Positions 25,864 to 33,573 of a stretch of DNA of 52,598 nt are shown one piece after another (within the stretch, counting starts at the first letter, position 1; every line of letters begins with the position of its first letter). Under the pieces are notes generated by a model, which worked only from the letters and a program-made list of their open reading frames with translations, searched no databases and was not told where the DNA came from. The translations under genes were made by a program, and so were the position numbers. This DNA comes from Clostridia bacterium (lineage in GTDB: Bacteria; Bacillota; Clostridia; Lachnospirales; Lachnospiraceae): positions 1 to 52,598 of the forward strand of contig SAAH01000013.1 of NCBI GenBank assembly GCA_009929525.1, read 5' to 3'.

Positions 25864-26094
25864 ATGGCAAAATCAAAATTAGTTGCAGCAAACAAGAAAA
25901 TTGAAAAAGCAGTAGTAGGAGGTTATAAAAAAATAGAAAACGGTGTAGTAGGCGGCTACAAAAAAATAGAAAATGGTGTAGTAGGCGGATTTACAAAGAT
26001 GAGTGATGGATTTGTGGATCAGTTTCTGACAAGAGAGGGAGAATCGGTAGAAGAAGCGAAGGCCCGCATGAAAAAAGAACAGGAAGCCAGATAA
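25864..26094 (+). CDS. 76-aa protein built on an 11-residue repeat, unknown function
   Basis: After MAKSKLVAANKKIEKA come three 11-residue units, VVGGYKKIENG, VVGGYKKIENG and VVGGFTKMSDG, encoded by consecutive 33-nt repeats at 25912-26010, then a charged tail ending KARMKKEQEAR. There is no signal peptide or true membrane span; the units look amphipathic. AAGGAGA nine bases before the ATG and conserved reading frame across silent differences between repeats argue that it is expressed. It sits 37 nt before the first ABC ATPase, in the same unit. I know no function for it. Confidence 0.75.
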   Translation: MAKSKLVAANKKIEKAVVGGYKKIENGVVGGYKKIENGVVGGFTKMSDGFVDQFLTREGESVEEAKARMKKEQEAR

Positions 26095-26131
26095 AGTAGG
26101 GTAGAACCGTATTGAAAAGGAGATTACATAA

Positions 26132-27040
26132 ATGGATAAGATCATCGTGAATAATCTGACAAAAGATTATGGACACGGAAGAGGAATATATGATGTTTCT
26201 TTTTCTGTAAAAGAAGGTGAAGTGTTTGGGTTTCTGGGACCTAATGGGGCCGGTAAATCAACAACAATGCGGCACCTTATGGGGTTTTCAAAACCGCAGA
26301 AGGGAAAAGCAGGAATTGACAGGCTGGATTGTTGGAAACAGCATGGGCAGCTTATGAAGCAGGTGGGATATCTGCCGGGAGAAGTGGCATTGCCGGACGG
26401 ATTGAACAGTAAGGGCTTTGTGCATATGATGCAGAGGCTTAGAAATGCAAAGAATCAACAGGTGATAAAAGAATTGTTAGATCTCTTTCAGCTGAAAATG
26501 ACAGGAGATGTGAAAAAACTCAGTATTGGTGAAAAAAGAAAACTTGCCATTGTTGCTGCTTTTATGAATGATCCGGATGTACTGCTGCTTGATGAGCCGA
26601 CGTCAGGATTGGATCCCGTCATGCAGGAAATATTCATTGGATTTATCAAAGAGCAAAAGAAAAAAGGAAAAACAGTATTATTGTCAAGTCATATTTTCAA
26701 TGAAGTGGAAGCCCTATGCGACAGGATCGCAATTATCAAAGAAGGGAAAATCATCACAGTAGTGGATGCAGAAGAAGTGAGGCATTACAAACGGAAAACC
26801 TTTGAAGTGACATTCCAAAGTAATAGTGAATATGACAGATTCAAGAAGGAACCTTTTGAGTTTCGAGAAGAGCATCCAGACGAGCACATGTTGGCAATGA
26901 TAGTAGAGGATGAGCAGACAAATCAATTTGTTCAGGCAGCAGCTCGATATGAGATTGCGAAAATGGTGGAGCACCAGCAGACACTGGAAGAGTATTTTAT
27001 GCATTTTTATAAAAGTGATCGTACCTTTGGAGGAATATAG
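26132..27040 (+). CDS. ABC transporter ATP-binding protein 1 (ABC-2 exporter)
   Basis: The 302-aa ATPase has Walker A GPNGAGKST, signature LSIGEKRKLAIVAAF, Walker B VLLLDEPTSGLD and H-loop LLSSHIF, the form seen in CcmA/drug-exporter ATPases, with an additional 90-residue C-terminal domain. AAGGAG lies nine bases before the ATG. It is followed one base later by a second, related ATPase. Two different ATPases with one permease imply a heterodimeric motor or alternative subunits. Confidence 0.92.
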   Translation: MDKIIVNNLTKDYGHGRGIYDVSFSVKEGEVFGFLGPNGAGKSTTMRHLMGFSKPQKGKAGIDRLDCWKQHGQLMKQVGYLPGEVALPDGLNSKGFVHMMQRLRNAKNQQVIKELLDLFQLKMTGDVKKLSIGEKRKLAIVAAFMNDPDVLLLDEPTSGLDPVMQEIFIGFIKEQKKKGKTVLLSSHIFNEVEALCDRIAIIKEGKIITVVDAEEVRHYKRKTFEVTFQSNSEYDRFKKEPFEFREEHPDEHMLAMIVEDEQTNQFVQAAARYEIAKMVEHQQTLEEYFMHFYKSDRTFGGI

Positions 27041-27041
27041 A

Positions 27042-27980
27042 ATGGGAGAAATCATTAGAACGACAGGTCTTACGAAAGACTATAAAGCAGGAAAAGGAAT
27101 TTTTGATTTTGACTTTTCCGTGCAGCAGGGAGAAGTATTTGGCCTGGTAGGAACAAACGGAAGCGGAAAGACAACAACTATACGGCATATGATGGGATTT
27201 CTAAAAGGAGATTCAGGAAAAGTAAAAATAAAGGGAAGGGATAGCTGGAAACATTCGGCACAGCTCAAAAAGCTTATTGGCTATGTGCCTGGACAGATAG
27301 ATTTTCCGGATGTGGGAACGGGTACTGCATTTTTAAAAATCCAGGCGGATTTTCTTGGTATGAAAGATTTAACCTATATGAATGTTCTGATCGACCGTTT
27401 TAAGATAGATATTACGGCACCGCTTAAGACCATGAGTAAAGGAATGAAACAGAAGATGGCACTGGTTGCTGCTTTTATGTCGGAACCGGAGATCTATCTG
27501 TTGGATGAACCTTCAACAGGGCTGGATCCTTTGATGCGTGATACGCTGATTGATGTTATTTTAGAGCAGAAGGCAAAGGGAAAGACGATTTTTATGTCCA
27601 GCCATATCTTCAAAGAACTGGAAGACACCTGTGATACCGTATTGTTTATTAAAAATGGTCATATTATAAATCAGGTGAAAAGAAGTGAATATGAAAGAAA
27701 TCCGATAGAACAGTATGAAATCCGTTTCTCATCAAGAGAAGAGTATAAAAGATATACAGAAGATATTAAACATAAACCGATGGATGAGGATGGACAAAAA
27801 TATCTGGTGAGCAAGTTCAGGGAGCGAAATGCGATCATCCTGAGTATACCGCAGAATCGGATACAGGAGTTTTTACAGGATCTGTCAAAATATGATCTGC
27901 AGTCCATAGACAATGCATCATATTCACTGGAAAAATATTATATCGAAATGATAGAAAGCGAGGATGAAAAAAATGATTAG
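27042..27980 (+). CDS. ABC transporter ATP-binding protein 2 (ABC-2 exporter)
   Basis: The 312-aa ATPase starts at the ATG at 27042 (GGAGG nine bases upstream, one base after the previous stop). Walker A is GTNGSGKTT, signature MSKGMKQKMALVAAF, Walker B IYLLDEPSTGLD and H-loop MSSHIF. Like its neighbour it has a C-terminal extension, which in this family contacts the permease or regulates. The two ATPases are clearly related (VAAFM plus DEP motifs and the IRHMMGF/MRHLMGF segment), so they probably arose by duplication. It overlaps the permease start by eight bases. Confidence 0.92.
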   Translation: MGEIIRTTGLTKDYKAGKGIFDFDFSVQQGEVFGLVGTNGSGKTTTIRHMMGFLKGDSGKVKIKGRDSWKHSAQLKKLIGYVPGQIDFPDVGTGTAFLKIQADFLGMKDLTYMNVLIDRFKIDITAPLKTMSKGMKQKMALVAAFMSEPEIYLLDEPSTGLDPLMRDTLIDVILEQKAKGKTIFMSSHIFKELEDTCDTVLFIKNGHIINQVKRSEYERNPIEQYEIRFSSREEYKRYTEDIKHKPMDEDGQKYLVSKFRERNAIILSIPQNRIQEFLQDLSKYDLQSIDNASYSLEKYYIEMIESEDEKND

Positions 27981-28737
27981 TTTTCCGTTATTAAAACAAA
28001 CAGTAAAATCCAACTGGGTAATATGGGGTGCCATGGCAGGTATATCAGCAATCCTGTTGGCACAATTTGCAGCAATGGAAATGACACAGAATCTGTTATT
28101 TGTTATCTTCTATTCCATTATGGTCACTTTATTTCCTGCAGTTTATTCTTTGATCTGCTCAAATAAATTAATGGCAGGTCAGGTGGACAGTGGTTCTATG
28201 GCATATGTCTTGTCAACACCGACCAGCAGAGGAAAGGTTGTTAGGACACAGATGGTATTTTCAGTCGTATCTACTTGTCTGATATTTGCATTTAATGCGG
28301 TTGTACATATTGCAGTCAATGCATCCTCTCCGTTGGCCATCGCGACAGCGACTGGCGGAAGTGTTATGGTGGAAGGTGATCTGACAGCGAAGATGATCCT
28401 GCTGACAAATCTGTCTGCATGTTTGGCAAGTTTGGCTTTGGCCGGTTTGTGCTTTATGTTTTCAGGAATCTTTAACCGTTCAAAATATGTCATTGGATTT
28501 TCAGGAACACTGGTTGGAGTTTGTATTTTGGCAGGAATGATGGGAACATTTGGTAGCCTTGGGATTGATTCATTGGAGAACTTTAAGTATGCAACACTAT
28601 TTACCTTGTATGATTACGCATCTGTTTTATCAAGTGGGGAGGATTGGATCATAAAGGCGGTTGTCGCTGGAGTGATCGCACTTGTTGGATATTTTGTTGG
28701 CGGAGCATGGTTCTGTAAGAAAGACTTACCGTTGTGA
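27973..28737 (+). CDS. ABC-2 type permease subunit
   Basis: The 254-aa protein is almost entirely hydrophobic with about six spans: WVIWGAMAGISAILLAQ, LLFVIFYSIMVTLFPAVYSL, TCLIFAFNAVVHIAV, LSACLASLALAGLCFMF, VIGFSGTLVGVCILAGMMG and AVVAGVIALVGYFVGGAWF. The phrase MAYVLSTPTSRGKVVRTQ is typical of ABC-2 exporter permeases. The ATG at 27973 has GAGG nine bases upstream; ATG 27964 is the alternative. With the two ATPases it should form an exporter. The substrate is unknown; the small hydrophobic peptides downstream are candidates. Confidence 0.88.
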   Translation: MISFPLLKQTVKSNWVIWGAMAGISAILLAQFAAMEMTQNLLFVIFYSIMVTLFPAVYSLICSNKLMAGQVDSGSMAYVLSTPTSRGKVVRTQMVFSVVSTCLIFAFNAVVHIAVNASSPLAIATATGGSVMVEGDLTAKMILLTNLSACLASLALAGLCFMFSGIFNRSKYVIGFSGTLVGVCILAGMMGTFGSLGIDSLENFKYATLFTLYDYASVLSSGEDWIIKAVVAGVIALVGYFVGGAWFCKKDLPL

Positions 28738-28777
28738 TCCTGTGAATATGTGAAAGGGTATTGTTTGAAGAACATGA

Positions 28778-28963
28778 CTTCTTGGTTTTGCACTGGGCGG
28801 ATGTCTGTTTGCCTATATATTGCTGCCCGCTATGAAAAAAATATATCGAAAAATCCCTCATAGAACGGCAAACATAATAGTTCGCTTGATGACTATTGCT
28901 TTCCTTATTGATGTGTGTATCTCCATACTATTTCCTAATATGGGTGTGGGAGTCACGGGCTAG
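28778..28963 (+). pseudogene. C-terminal remnant of a CmpB-family (putative ABC transporter permease) protein
   Basis: One frame reads GFALGGCLFAYILLPAMKKI, then a basic PHRTANIIVR segment and a final hydrophobic stretch with a tag stop at 28961. This matches my memory of the end of CmpB-like permeases (hydrophobic ...HPLxEKLxxKIP..., then a last span). The frame is closed by a stop at 28775 and the residues expected before it appear shifted (ACTTCTTGG). No start codon or upstream domain remains, so it is a decayed 61-residue fragment. It directly follows the permease gene. Confidence 0.55.
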
Positions 28964-28968
28964 GGGCG

Positions 28969-29127
28969 ATGAGCAGGGAAATATTCTTGATACATACAAA
29001 ACATGATCAGTATTTTCCAGACCATGTGTTACAGAGGTATTTCCCCAAAATGAAGGATGCTGTGTCAGACGAAAAATATACCAGATTAATAATTCAGAAA
29101 CAATACATGAACAAAATACAAACATGA
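28969..29127 (+). CDS. Possible 52-aa protein, uncertain
   Basis: An ATG six bases after the remnant's stop opens a 52-residue frame (MSREIFLIHTKHDQYF..., later YFPKMKDAVSDEKYTRLII) behind AGGGGCG. Its 3' third coincides with the shared upstream element, which argues that the DNA there is regulatory rather than coding. It may be another decayed gene piece. Confidence 0.22.
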   Translation: MSREIFLIHTKHDQYFPDHVLQRYFPKMKDAVSDEKYTRLIIQKQYMNKIQT

Positions 29128-29139
29128 CTTCAGTAAGAT
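29085..29139 (+). promoter_or_regulatory. Shared upstream element B
   Basis: ATTAATAATTC (29085-29095) and AATACATGAACAA (29102-29114), then 19 nt to TAAGAT (29134-29139), 50 nt before the 122-aa membrane protein. The similarity with element A extends left to AAATATACC in both. Confidence 0.55.
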
Positions 29140-29188
29140 AAGAGCATATCAAATAACAAAACAACAATATGAAAGCGAGGAAGTAAGG

Positions 29189-29557
29189 ATGAAGAAAAGT
29201 AATTTTGTAGCGTTAGTATTAGGAACGATCAGTGGTGTGTTTTTTGCTCTGGGCATGTGTATGGCATTATTGCCAGAATGGGATGCGTTTAGACCGGGGG
29301 TAGGACTTGGCTGTATCGGTGCAGTGATGGCACTGATCACAGTATTCGTATGGAGAAAGATGGAACATAAGAATCCGATCAGGATTACTGGTAAATCAGC
29401 ACTTGTTGTTCTTATCGCATTGGTTGGTTCCCTTGCCTTAGGCATTGGCATGGTCAATGTAATGGTATGGGCAAATCTTATAGCCGGTATCGTTATTGGC
29501 TTAGCAGGAATCGTTGCATTGATGATGTTGATCCCAATTTGTAAGGGGTTGAGATAA
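29189..29557 (+). CDS. Small four-span membrane protein, unknown
   Basis: The 122-aa protein has four predicted spans (VALVLGTISGVFFALGMCMAL, GVGLGCIGAVMALITVFVW, ALVVLIALVGSLALGIGMV, LIAGIVIGLAGIVALMMLIP) with short charged loops (RKMEHKNPIR). GGAAGTAAGG precedes the ATG. It begins the unit under element B and is followed by a 31-aa hydrophobic peptide gene. I recognise it only as a small membrane protein seen beside ABC-2 exporters in Lachnospiraceae; no function is known to me. Confidence 0.75.
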   Translation: MKKSNFVALVLGTISGVFFALGMCMALLPEWDAFRPGVGLGCIGAVMALITVFVWRKMEHKNPIRITGKSALVVLIALVGSLALGIGMVNVMVWANLIAGIVIGLAGIVALMMLIPICKGLR

Positions 29558-29596
29558 TTTATGAGAAAAGTACAAAGAAAAATAGGAGGAGATAAC

Positions 29597-29692
29597 ATGA
29601 TGAAGCCATTTGCAAAAGCAGCAGCGGTTATAGCAGTGATAGGTGTTGGGATTTTTGGAGTGATCACATTTTTGAGCCGTAGGGATGCATAG
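29597..29692 (+). CDS. 31-aa single-span hydrophobic peptide
   Basis: An ATG preceded by AGGAGG at ideal spacing opens MMKPFAKAAAVIAVIG, followed by VGIFGVITFL and a basic end SRRDA. It has one membrane span with positive charges at both ends. It lies 39 nt after the 122-aa membrane protein and probably shares its transcript. Possible roles are an exporter-associated subunit, a membrane toxin or a stress microprotein. Confidence 0.6.
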   Translation: MMKPFAKAAAVIAVIGVGIFGVITFLSRRDA

Positions 29693-29864
29693 AAGCAGGG
29701 GTAGCGTAGGAAAAATCAAAGGCTGCTTCATCCGGATGAGGGAAATATTTCCCTCTATGGGAAATCTGGAGATGATAGTGAGATTCGAAGTAAAATCAGT
29801 GTTATTATCGAATCCCCAGCATCATATTGCTTGTCTTTGACCCAGACATCATCTACCCCATGCA

Positions 29865-29954
29865 TTACTTCTTGGCCTTGATGTCATGCTTGGAATGATC
29901 CAAGGCTTATCGCTCAGAATTCCATCCATTGGCGGTATGATTCAAGATGTTTGA
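29865..29954 (+). pseudogene. Possible coding remnant in the 29.7-30.0 kb gap
   Basis: One frame reads LLLGLDVMLGMIQGLSLRIP, SIGGMIQDV, stop; a neighbouring frame just before reads FDPDIIYPMHYF. This looks like the frameshifted tail of a lost membrane or transport gene. I cannot name the family. The rest of the 353-nt gap between the 31-aa and first 25-aa peptide genes shows no gene. Confidence 0.25.
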
Positions 29955-30045
29955 TCGAATTAATGTAACATAAACAATTCACTGACACTTTTGAAACAAA
30001 CAGATTGTAAACTAAGGAAGAACTTAAGGAAGGAGAAAATAAATT

Positions 30046-30123
30046 ATGGCAAAGGTTTTAGTAGTCGCAGTAATCATAGTTGTTGTAATAGCAATTGTAG
30101 CTGTTGTAAAGAAAAACAGATAA
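30046..30123 (+). CDS. 25-aa single-span hydrophobic peptide, copy 1
   Basis: The frame MAKVLVVAVIIVVVIAIVAV ends in VKKNR, a single membrane span with a basic C-terminus. AAGGAG lies ten bases upstream. A homologous gene of equal length follows 44 nt later, sharing the MxAKVxxV start, uninterrupted Val/Ile/Ala core and xVKKxR end. Equal size and preserved pattern with differing codons argue that both are translated. Confidence 0.6.
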   Translation: MAKVLVVAVIIVVVIAIVAVVKKNR

Positions 30124-30167
30124 ATTAAAAACAGGTGGATAACTGGTTCATGGAAAGGAGAGTACTT

Positions 30168-30245
30168 ATGATCGCAAAAGTAGTAGCTGTAATAGTGATT
30201 GCAGCATTAGCAATCGTGGCTTTTGTAAAAAAGAGAAGCAAATAA
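30168..30245 (+). CDS. 25-aa single-span hydrophobic peptide, copy 2
   Basis: MIAKVVAVIVIAALAIVAFV followed by KKRSK, behind AAAGGAG at eight bases. It is a paralogue of the preceding 25-aa gene. The family has the look of type I toxins (short hydrophobic span, basic tail) or of exporter/kinase-associated microproteins. No antisense antitoxin promoter is obvious. Confidence 0.6.
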   Translation: MIAKVVAVIVIAALAIVAFVKKRSK

Positions 30246-30299
30246 TATAGGAGTTATGTACATATGACAATTAATTTGTAATTCTCAAATATAATTCTA

Positions 30300-30383
30300 A
30301 CAAAACACAAATAATCATATGCCATAATAATCATATCAATTTCTTGATACAATTATTATGGCATATGATTATTTGTGTTTTGT
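30300..30383. repeat. 32-bp perfect palindromic hairpin (84 nt)
   Basis: 30300-30331 and 30352-30383 are exact complements. Inside, a CA/CA internal loop leads to a further 6-bp stem (TATCAA/TTGATA) and a TTTC loop. No transposase is near. It may be a terminator for the micropeptide genes, a MITE-like repeat or a processed double-stranded RNA. The rest of the 376-nt gap up to dgt shows no convincing gene; a TTGACA at 30495 lacks a good -10. Confidence 0.8.
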
Positions 30384-30621
30384 ACATAGTTTCTGGTTTT
30401 AGAAGAAAGTGCGCAAATTTATGGAGAAAGCAGGCAGTAAAATTGTTTTTATAGTTTTAATTTTAGGGGCTTTCGAATCTGATTGGAATTCACTTTGACA
30501 AATTACCACAAGAAAAAAGGAAAGCTGTCTGCAAAGTGGAATATATAAGTAAGAGATTCTTTTTAAAATGTGAAATAAAGGAAACAGATACTTTTACATG
30601 CAGCGGCAGGGAGGTGTCACA

Positions 30622-31629
30622 GTGAATATCAGAGAAAGTTCGGAAGAGAAAGAATATAAAAATCTGAGTACATATGCGTCAAAAAGTCGAGAGTCCAAAG
30701 GACGGGAGCGGGCGGAGGCAGAGTGTGATATTCGCACGGCGTACCAAAGAGACAGAGACAGGATCATCCACTCAAAAGCATTTCGAAGACTGAAGGATAA
30801 GACGCAGGTTTTTTTGGCGGCTCAAGGCGATCACTATAGGACAAGGCTGACCCATACACTGGAGGTTTCCCAGACGGCGAGAACAATTGCGAAGGCACTG
30901 GAACTGAATGAAGATCTGGTGGAGGCGATCGTTCTTGGACATGATCTTGGACACACACCTTTTGGACATGCGGGCGAGGCGGCACTAAATGACATCTGCC
31001 CCAGTGGATTTGCTCATTATAAACAGAGCATCCGGGTAGTAGAGCTTCTTGAAAAAAATGGGGAAGGTCTGAACCTTTCCTGGGAGGTACGGGATGGTAT
31101 ATTGAATCACAGAACGGCCGGGAGTCCGCATACGCTTGAGGGTCAGGTAGTACGTTTGTGTGATAAAATCTCATACATTCATCATGACATGGATGATGCA
31201 GAAAGGGCCGGGATCTTCAGCGAGGATGATATTCCCATAACACTGAGGGTTACACTGGGAGATTCCTGCAGGGAAAGGCTGAATGCACTGATCCATGATA
31301 TCGTGAGCAACAGTTATGGAAAAGACAGGGTCCAGATGTCTCCGGGTGTGGAAGAGTCCATGAAGAATCTAAGACAGCTGATGTTTGACAGCGTGTACAA
31401 GAATCCGGTGGCGAAAAAAGAAGAAGAGAAGGCAAAACGGATGCTGAAAGAACTGTATCTATATTATAGTAAGCGTCCCGAAGCCATGTCCCAGGAATAT
31501 CGCCAGCTCATAGAACAGGGTGAGCCTCTGGAGCGGGTAGTTTGTGATTATATATCGGGTATGACGGATCAATATTCTATGGCAAAGTTCAAAGAACTTT
31601 TTGTGCCGTCAGGTTGGGCTGTGTATTAA
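30622..31629 (+). CDS. dgt: Deoxyguanosinetriphosphate triphosphohydrolase-like protein
   Basis: The 335-aa protein has the HD-domain motifs of dNTPases: RTRLTHTLEVSQTA, LGHDLGHTPFGHAGE and YIHHDMDDAERAG, which carry the metal-binding His/Asp residues. It hydrolyses dNTPs to nucleosides and triphosphate. I chose the GTG at 30622, with GGGAGG nine bases upstream and the normal family N-terminus (NIRESSEEKEYKNLS); an ATG eight codons earlier is possible. In Lachnospiraceae it usually precedes dnaG and rpoD, as here, linking nucleotide pools with replication. Confidence 0.92.
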   Translation: MNIRESSEEKEYKNLSTYASKSRESKGRERAEAECDIRTAYQRDRDRIIHSKAFRRLKDKTQVFLAAQGDHYRTRLTHTLEVSQTARTIAKALELNEDLVEAIVLGHDLGHTPFGHAGEAALNDICPSGFAHYKQSIRVVELLEKNGEGLNLSWEVRDGILNHRTAGSPHTLEGQVVRLCDKISYIHHDMDDAERAGIFSEDDIPITLRVTLGDSCRERLNALIHDIVSNSYGKDRVQMSPGVEESMKNLRQLMFDSVYKNPVAKKEEEKAKRMLKELYLYYSKRPEAMSQEYRQLIEQGEPLERVVCDYISGMTDQYSMAKFKELFVPSGWAVY

Positions 31630-31749
31630 AACAAGAGAAATGAAATCTGATCTGGAAAATGACAAGTCAGATAAAAATTAAAATAAAAAAAGGAAAGTCA
31701 GAATTTGCGGGGAATATTATAAGTGAGAAAGTAGAAAAATGGAGGAAAT

Positions 31750-33534
31750 ATGCGTTATTCGGAAGACTTGATCGAAGAGATACGGATGAAGAGCGATATC
31801 GTGGATGTGATTTCCGGCTATGTAAAACTGCAGAGAAAAGGCAGTTCGTACTTTGGCCTGTGTCCATTTCACAATGAGAAATCTCCATCTTTTTCTGTAA
31901 GCCCTTCAAAACAAATGTATTACTGCTTCGGATGCGGAGCAGGTGGAAATGTATTTACATTCCTTATGGAGTATGAGAATTTTACTTTTGTGGAGGCACT
32001 GAAAAGTCTGGCTGAACGAGCAGGAGTGGAGCTGCCACAGCTCGAATATTCAAAAGAGGCTAAGGCTCAGGCAGATTTGAAGTCAACGATCCTGGAAGTG
32101 AACAAATTAGCAGCAAAGTATTATTATTTTCAGCTTCGAAAAGAAAGTGCGGCGACTGCGATGTCTTATCTCAAGGGAAGAGAACTGAGCGATGAGACGA
32201 TTAATAAGTTTGGTTTGGGATATTCAGATAAGTACAGCGATGATCTGTACCGGTATCTGAAAAGCAAGAATTATTCGGATGATATTTTGCGCCAGTCTGG
32301 ATTATTTAATGTGGATGAGCGCAGAGGTATGTACGATAAGTTCTGGAACAGGGTCATCTTTCCTATTATGGATGTGAATAATCGTGTGATAGGATTTGGC
32401 GGACGAGTGATGGGGGATGCAAAGCCCAAGTACCTGAACTCACCGGAGACAAAGATTTTTGATAAAAGCCGTAATCTATACGGTCTGAATCTGGCCCGTA
32501 CTTCGAGAAAGAGGAATCTGATCATCTGCGAGGGATATATGGATGTGATATCTATGCATCAGGCTGGATTCAATAATGCGGTCGCTTCTCTGGGAACCGC
32601 ACTGACCTCACAGCAGGCCAGCCTTTTAAAAAGATATACGGACGAGGTGCTGATCATCTATGACAGTGATGAGGCAGGTGTTAAAGCTGCTCTTCGTGCG
32701 ATTCCTATGTTAAAGACAGCAGGATTGGCAACGAAGGTCATCAACCTGAGACCGTATAAGGACCCGGATGAATTCATAAAGAACATGGGTCAGGAAGCAT
32801 TTCAGGAGCGGCTTGACAATGGTATGAACAGTTTTTTGTTTGAATTAAAAGCGATGGAACAGCAGTATGATATGGAAGACCCACAGGGTAAGACGGATTT
32901 TTACAAGGAAACAGCGAGGAAACTCCTGCGGTTTGAGGATGAGCTTGAGCGCAGCAATTATATCCAGGCGGTAGCAGATACCTATAAGGTACCGGCGGAG
33001 GATCTGCGTAAGATGGTGAATCGGTTCGCACTTCAGGGAGCAGGCATTCAGGAGGTGGTAAAGCCAAAGTCAGGCATTAACCGCAGTCATGAAAAGCAAA
33101 ATGGTTTTGAATTATCCCAAAAACTGATGCTTACCTGGATGACTTCTTATCCGGAGATTTTCGGAGAGGTAGCCCGCTACATAGGACCGGAGGATTTTAC
33201 AAAGCCTTTGTATCATACGGTTGCAGGTATGCTGTTTGAACAATACGAGCAGGGACAGCTCAATCCTGCAAGGCTTTTAAATAATTTTACAGACAGTGAG
33301 GAACAAAAGGAAGTGGCAGGAGTATTCAATGCCCAGATTCCTCTTGAGACAGACGAGGAGAGAAAGATGGCACTTCTCGATGTAATATGCAGATTGAAAG
33401 AAGATAGTATTGCACACAAGTCAGCACAGCTTGCACCTACTGACATGCAGGGTCTTATGGATCTGATGCAGTCCAAAAAAGAGTTGGAAGACTTAAGAGC
33501 AGGTAAGCTGCATTTGCATATTTCTTTTAATTAA
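31750..33534 (+). CDS. dnaG: DNA primase
   Basis: The 594-aa protein has the CHC2 zinc finger (CPFHNEKSPSF ... YYCFGCGAGG) at about residues 38-65, the primase catalytic N-domain, the TOPRIM fold (LIICEGYMDV, LIIYDSDEAG) and a C-terminal helicase-binding region. It makes RNA primers for replication. GGAGG six bases before the ATG fits. It lies 120 nt after dgt and 39 nt before rpoD in the conserved macromolecular-synthesis arrangement. Confidence 0.97.
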   Translation: MRYSEDLIEEIRMKSDIVDVISGYVKLQRKGSSYFGLCPFHNEKSPSFSVSPSKQMYYCFGCGAGGNVFTFLMEYENFTFVEALKSLAERAGVELPQLEYSKEAKAQADLKSTILEVNKLAAKYYYFQLRKESAATAMSYLKGRELSDETINKFGLGYSDKYSDDLYRYLKSKNYSDDILRQSGLFNVDERRGMYDKFWNRVIFPIMDVNNRVIGFGGRVMGDAKPKYLNSPETKIFDKSRNLYGLNLARTSRKRNLIICEGYMDVISMHQAGFNNAVASLGTALTSQQASLLKRYTDEVLIIYDSDEAGVKAALRAIPMLKTAGLATKVINLRPYKDPDEFIKNMGQEAFQERLDNGMNSFLFELKAMEQQYDMEDPQGKTDFYKETARKLLRFEDELERSNYIQAVADTYKVPAEDLRKMVNRFALQGAGIQEVVKPKSGINRSHEKQNGFELSQKLMLTWMTSYPEIFGEVARYIGPEDFTKPLYHTVAGMLFEQYEQGQLNPARLLNNFTDSEEQKEVAGVFNAQIPLETDEERKMALLDVICRLKEDSIAHKSAQLAPTDMQGLMDLMQSKKELEDLRAGKLHLHISFN

Positions 33535-33573
33535 GGATAAAATATAAACAAGCTATGGAAGGATGGAAAACAA

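Noticed and set aside
30421-30498. Another 25-codon hydrophobic frame (MEKAGSKIVFIVLILGAF...)
   Set aside because: No ribosome site before the ATG and an acidic, not basic, C-terminus, unlike the two tandem micropeptides.
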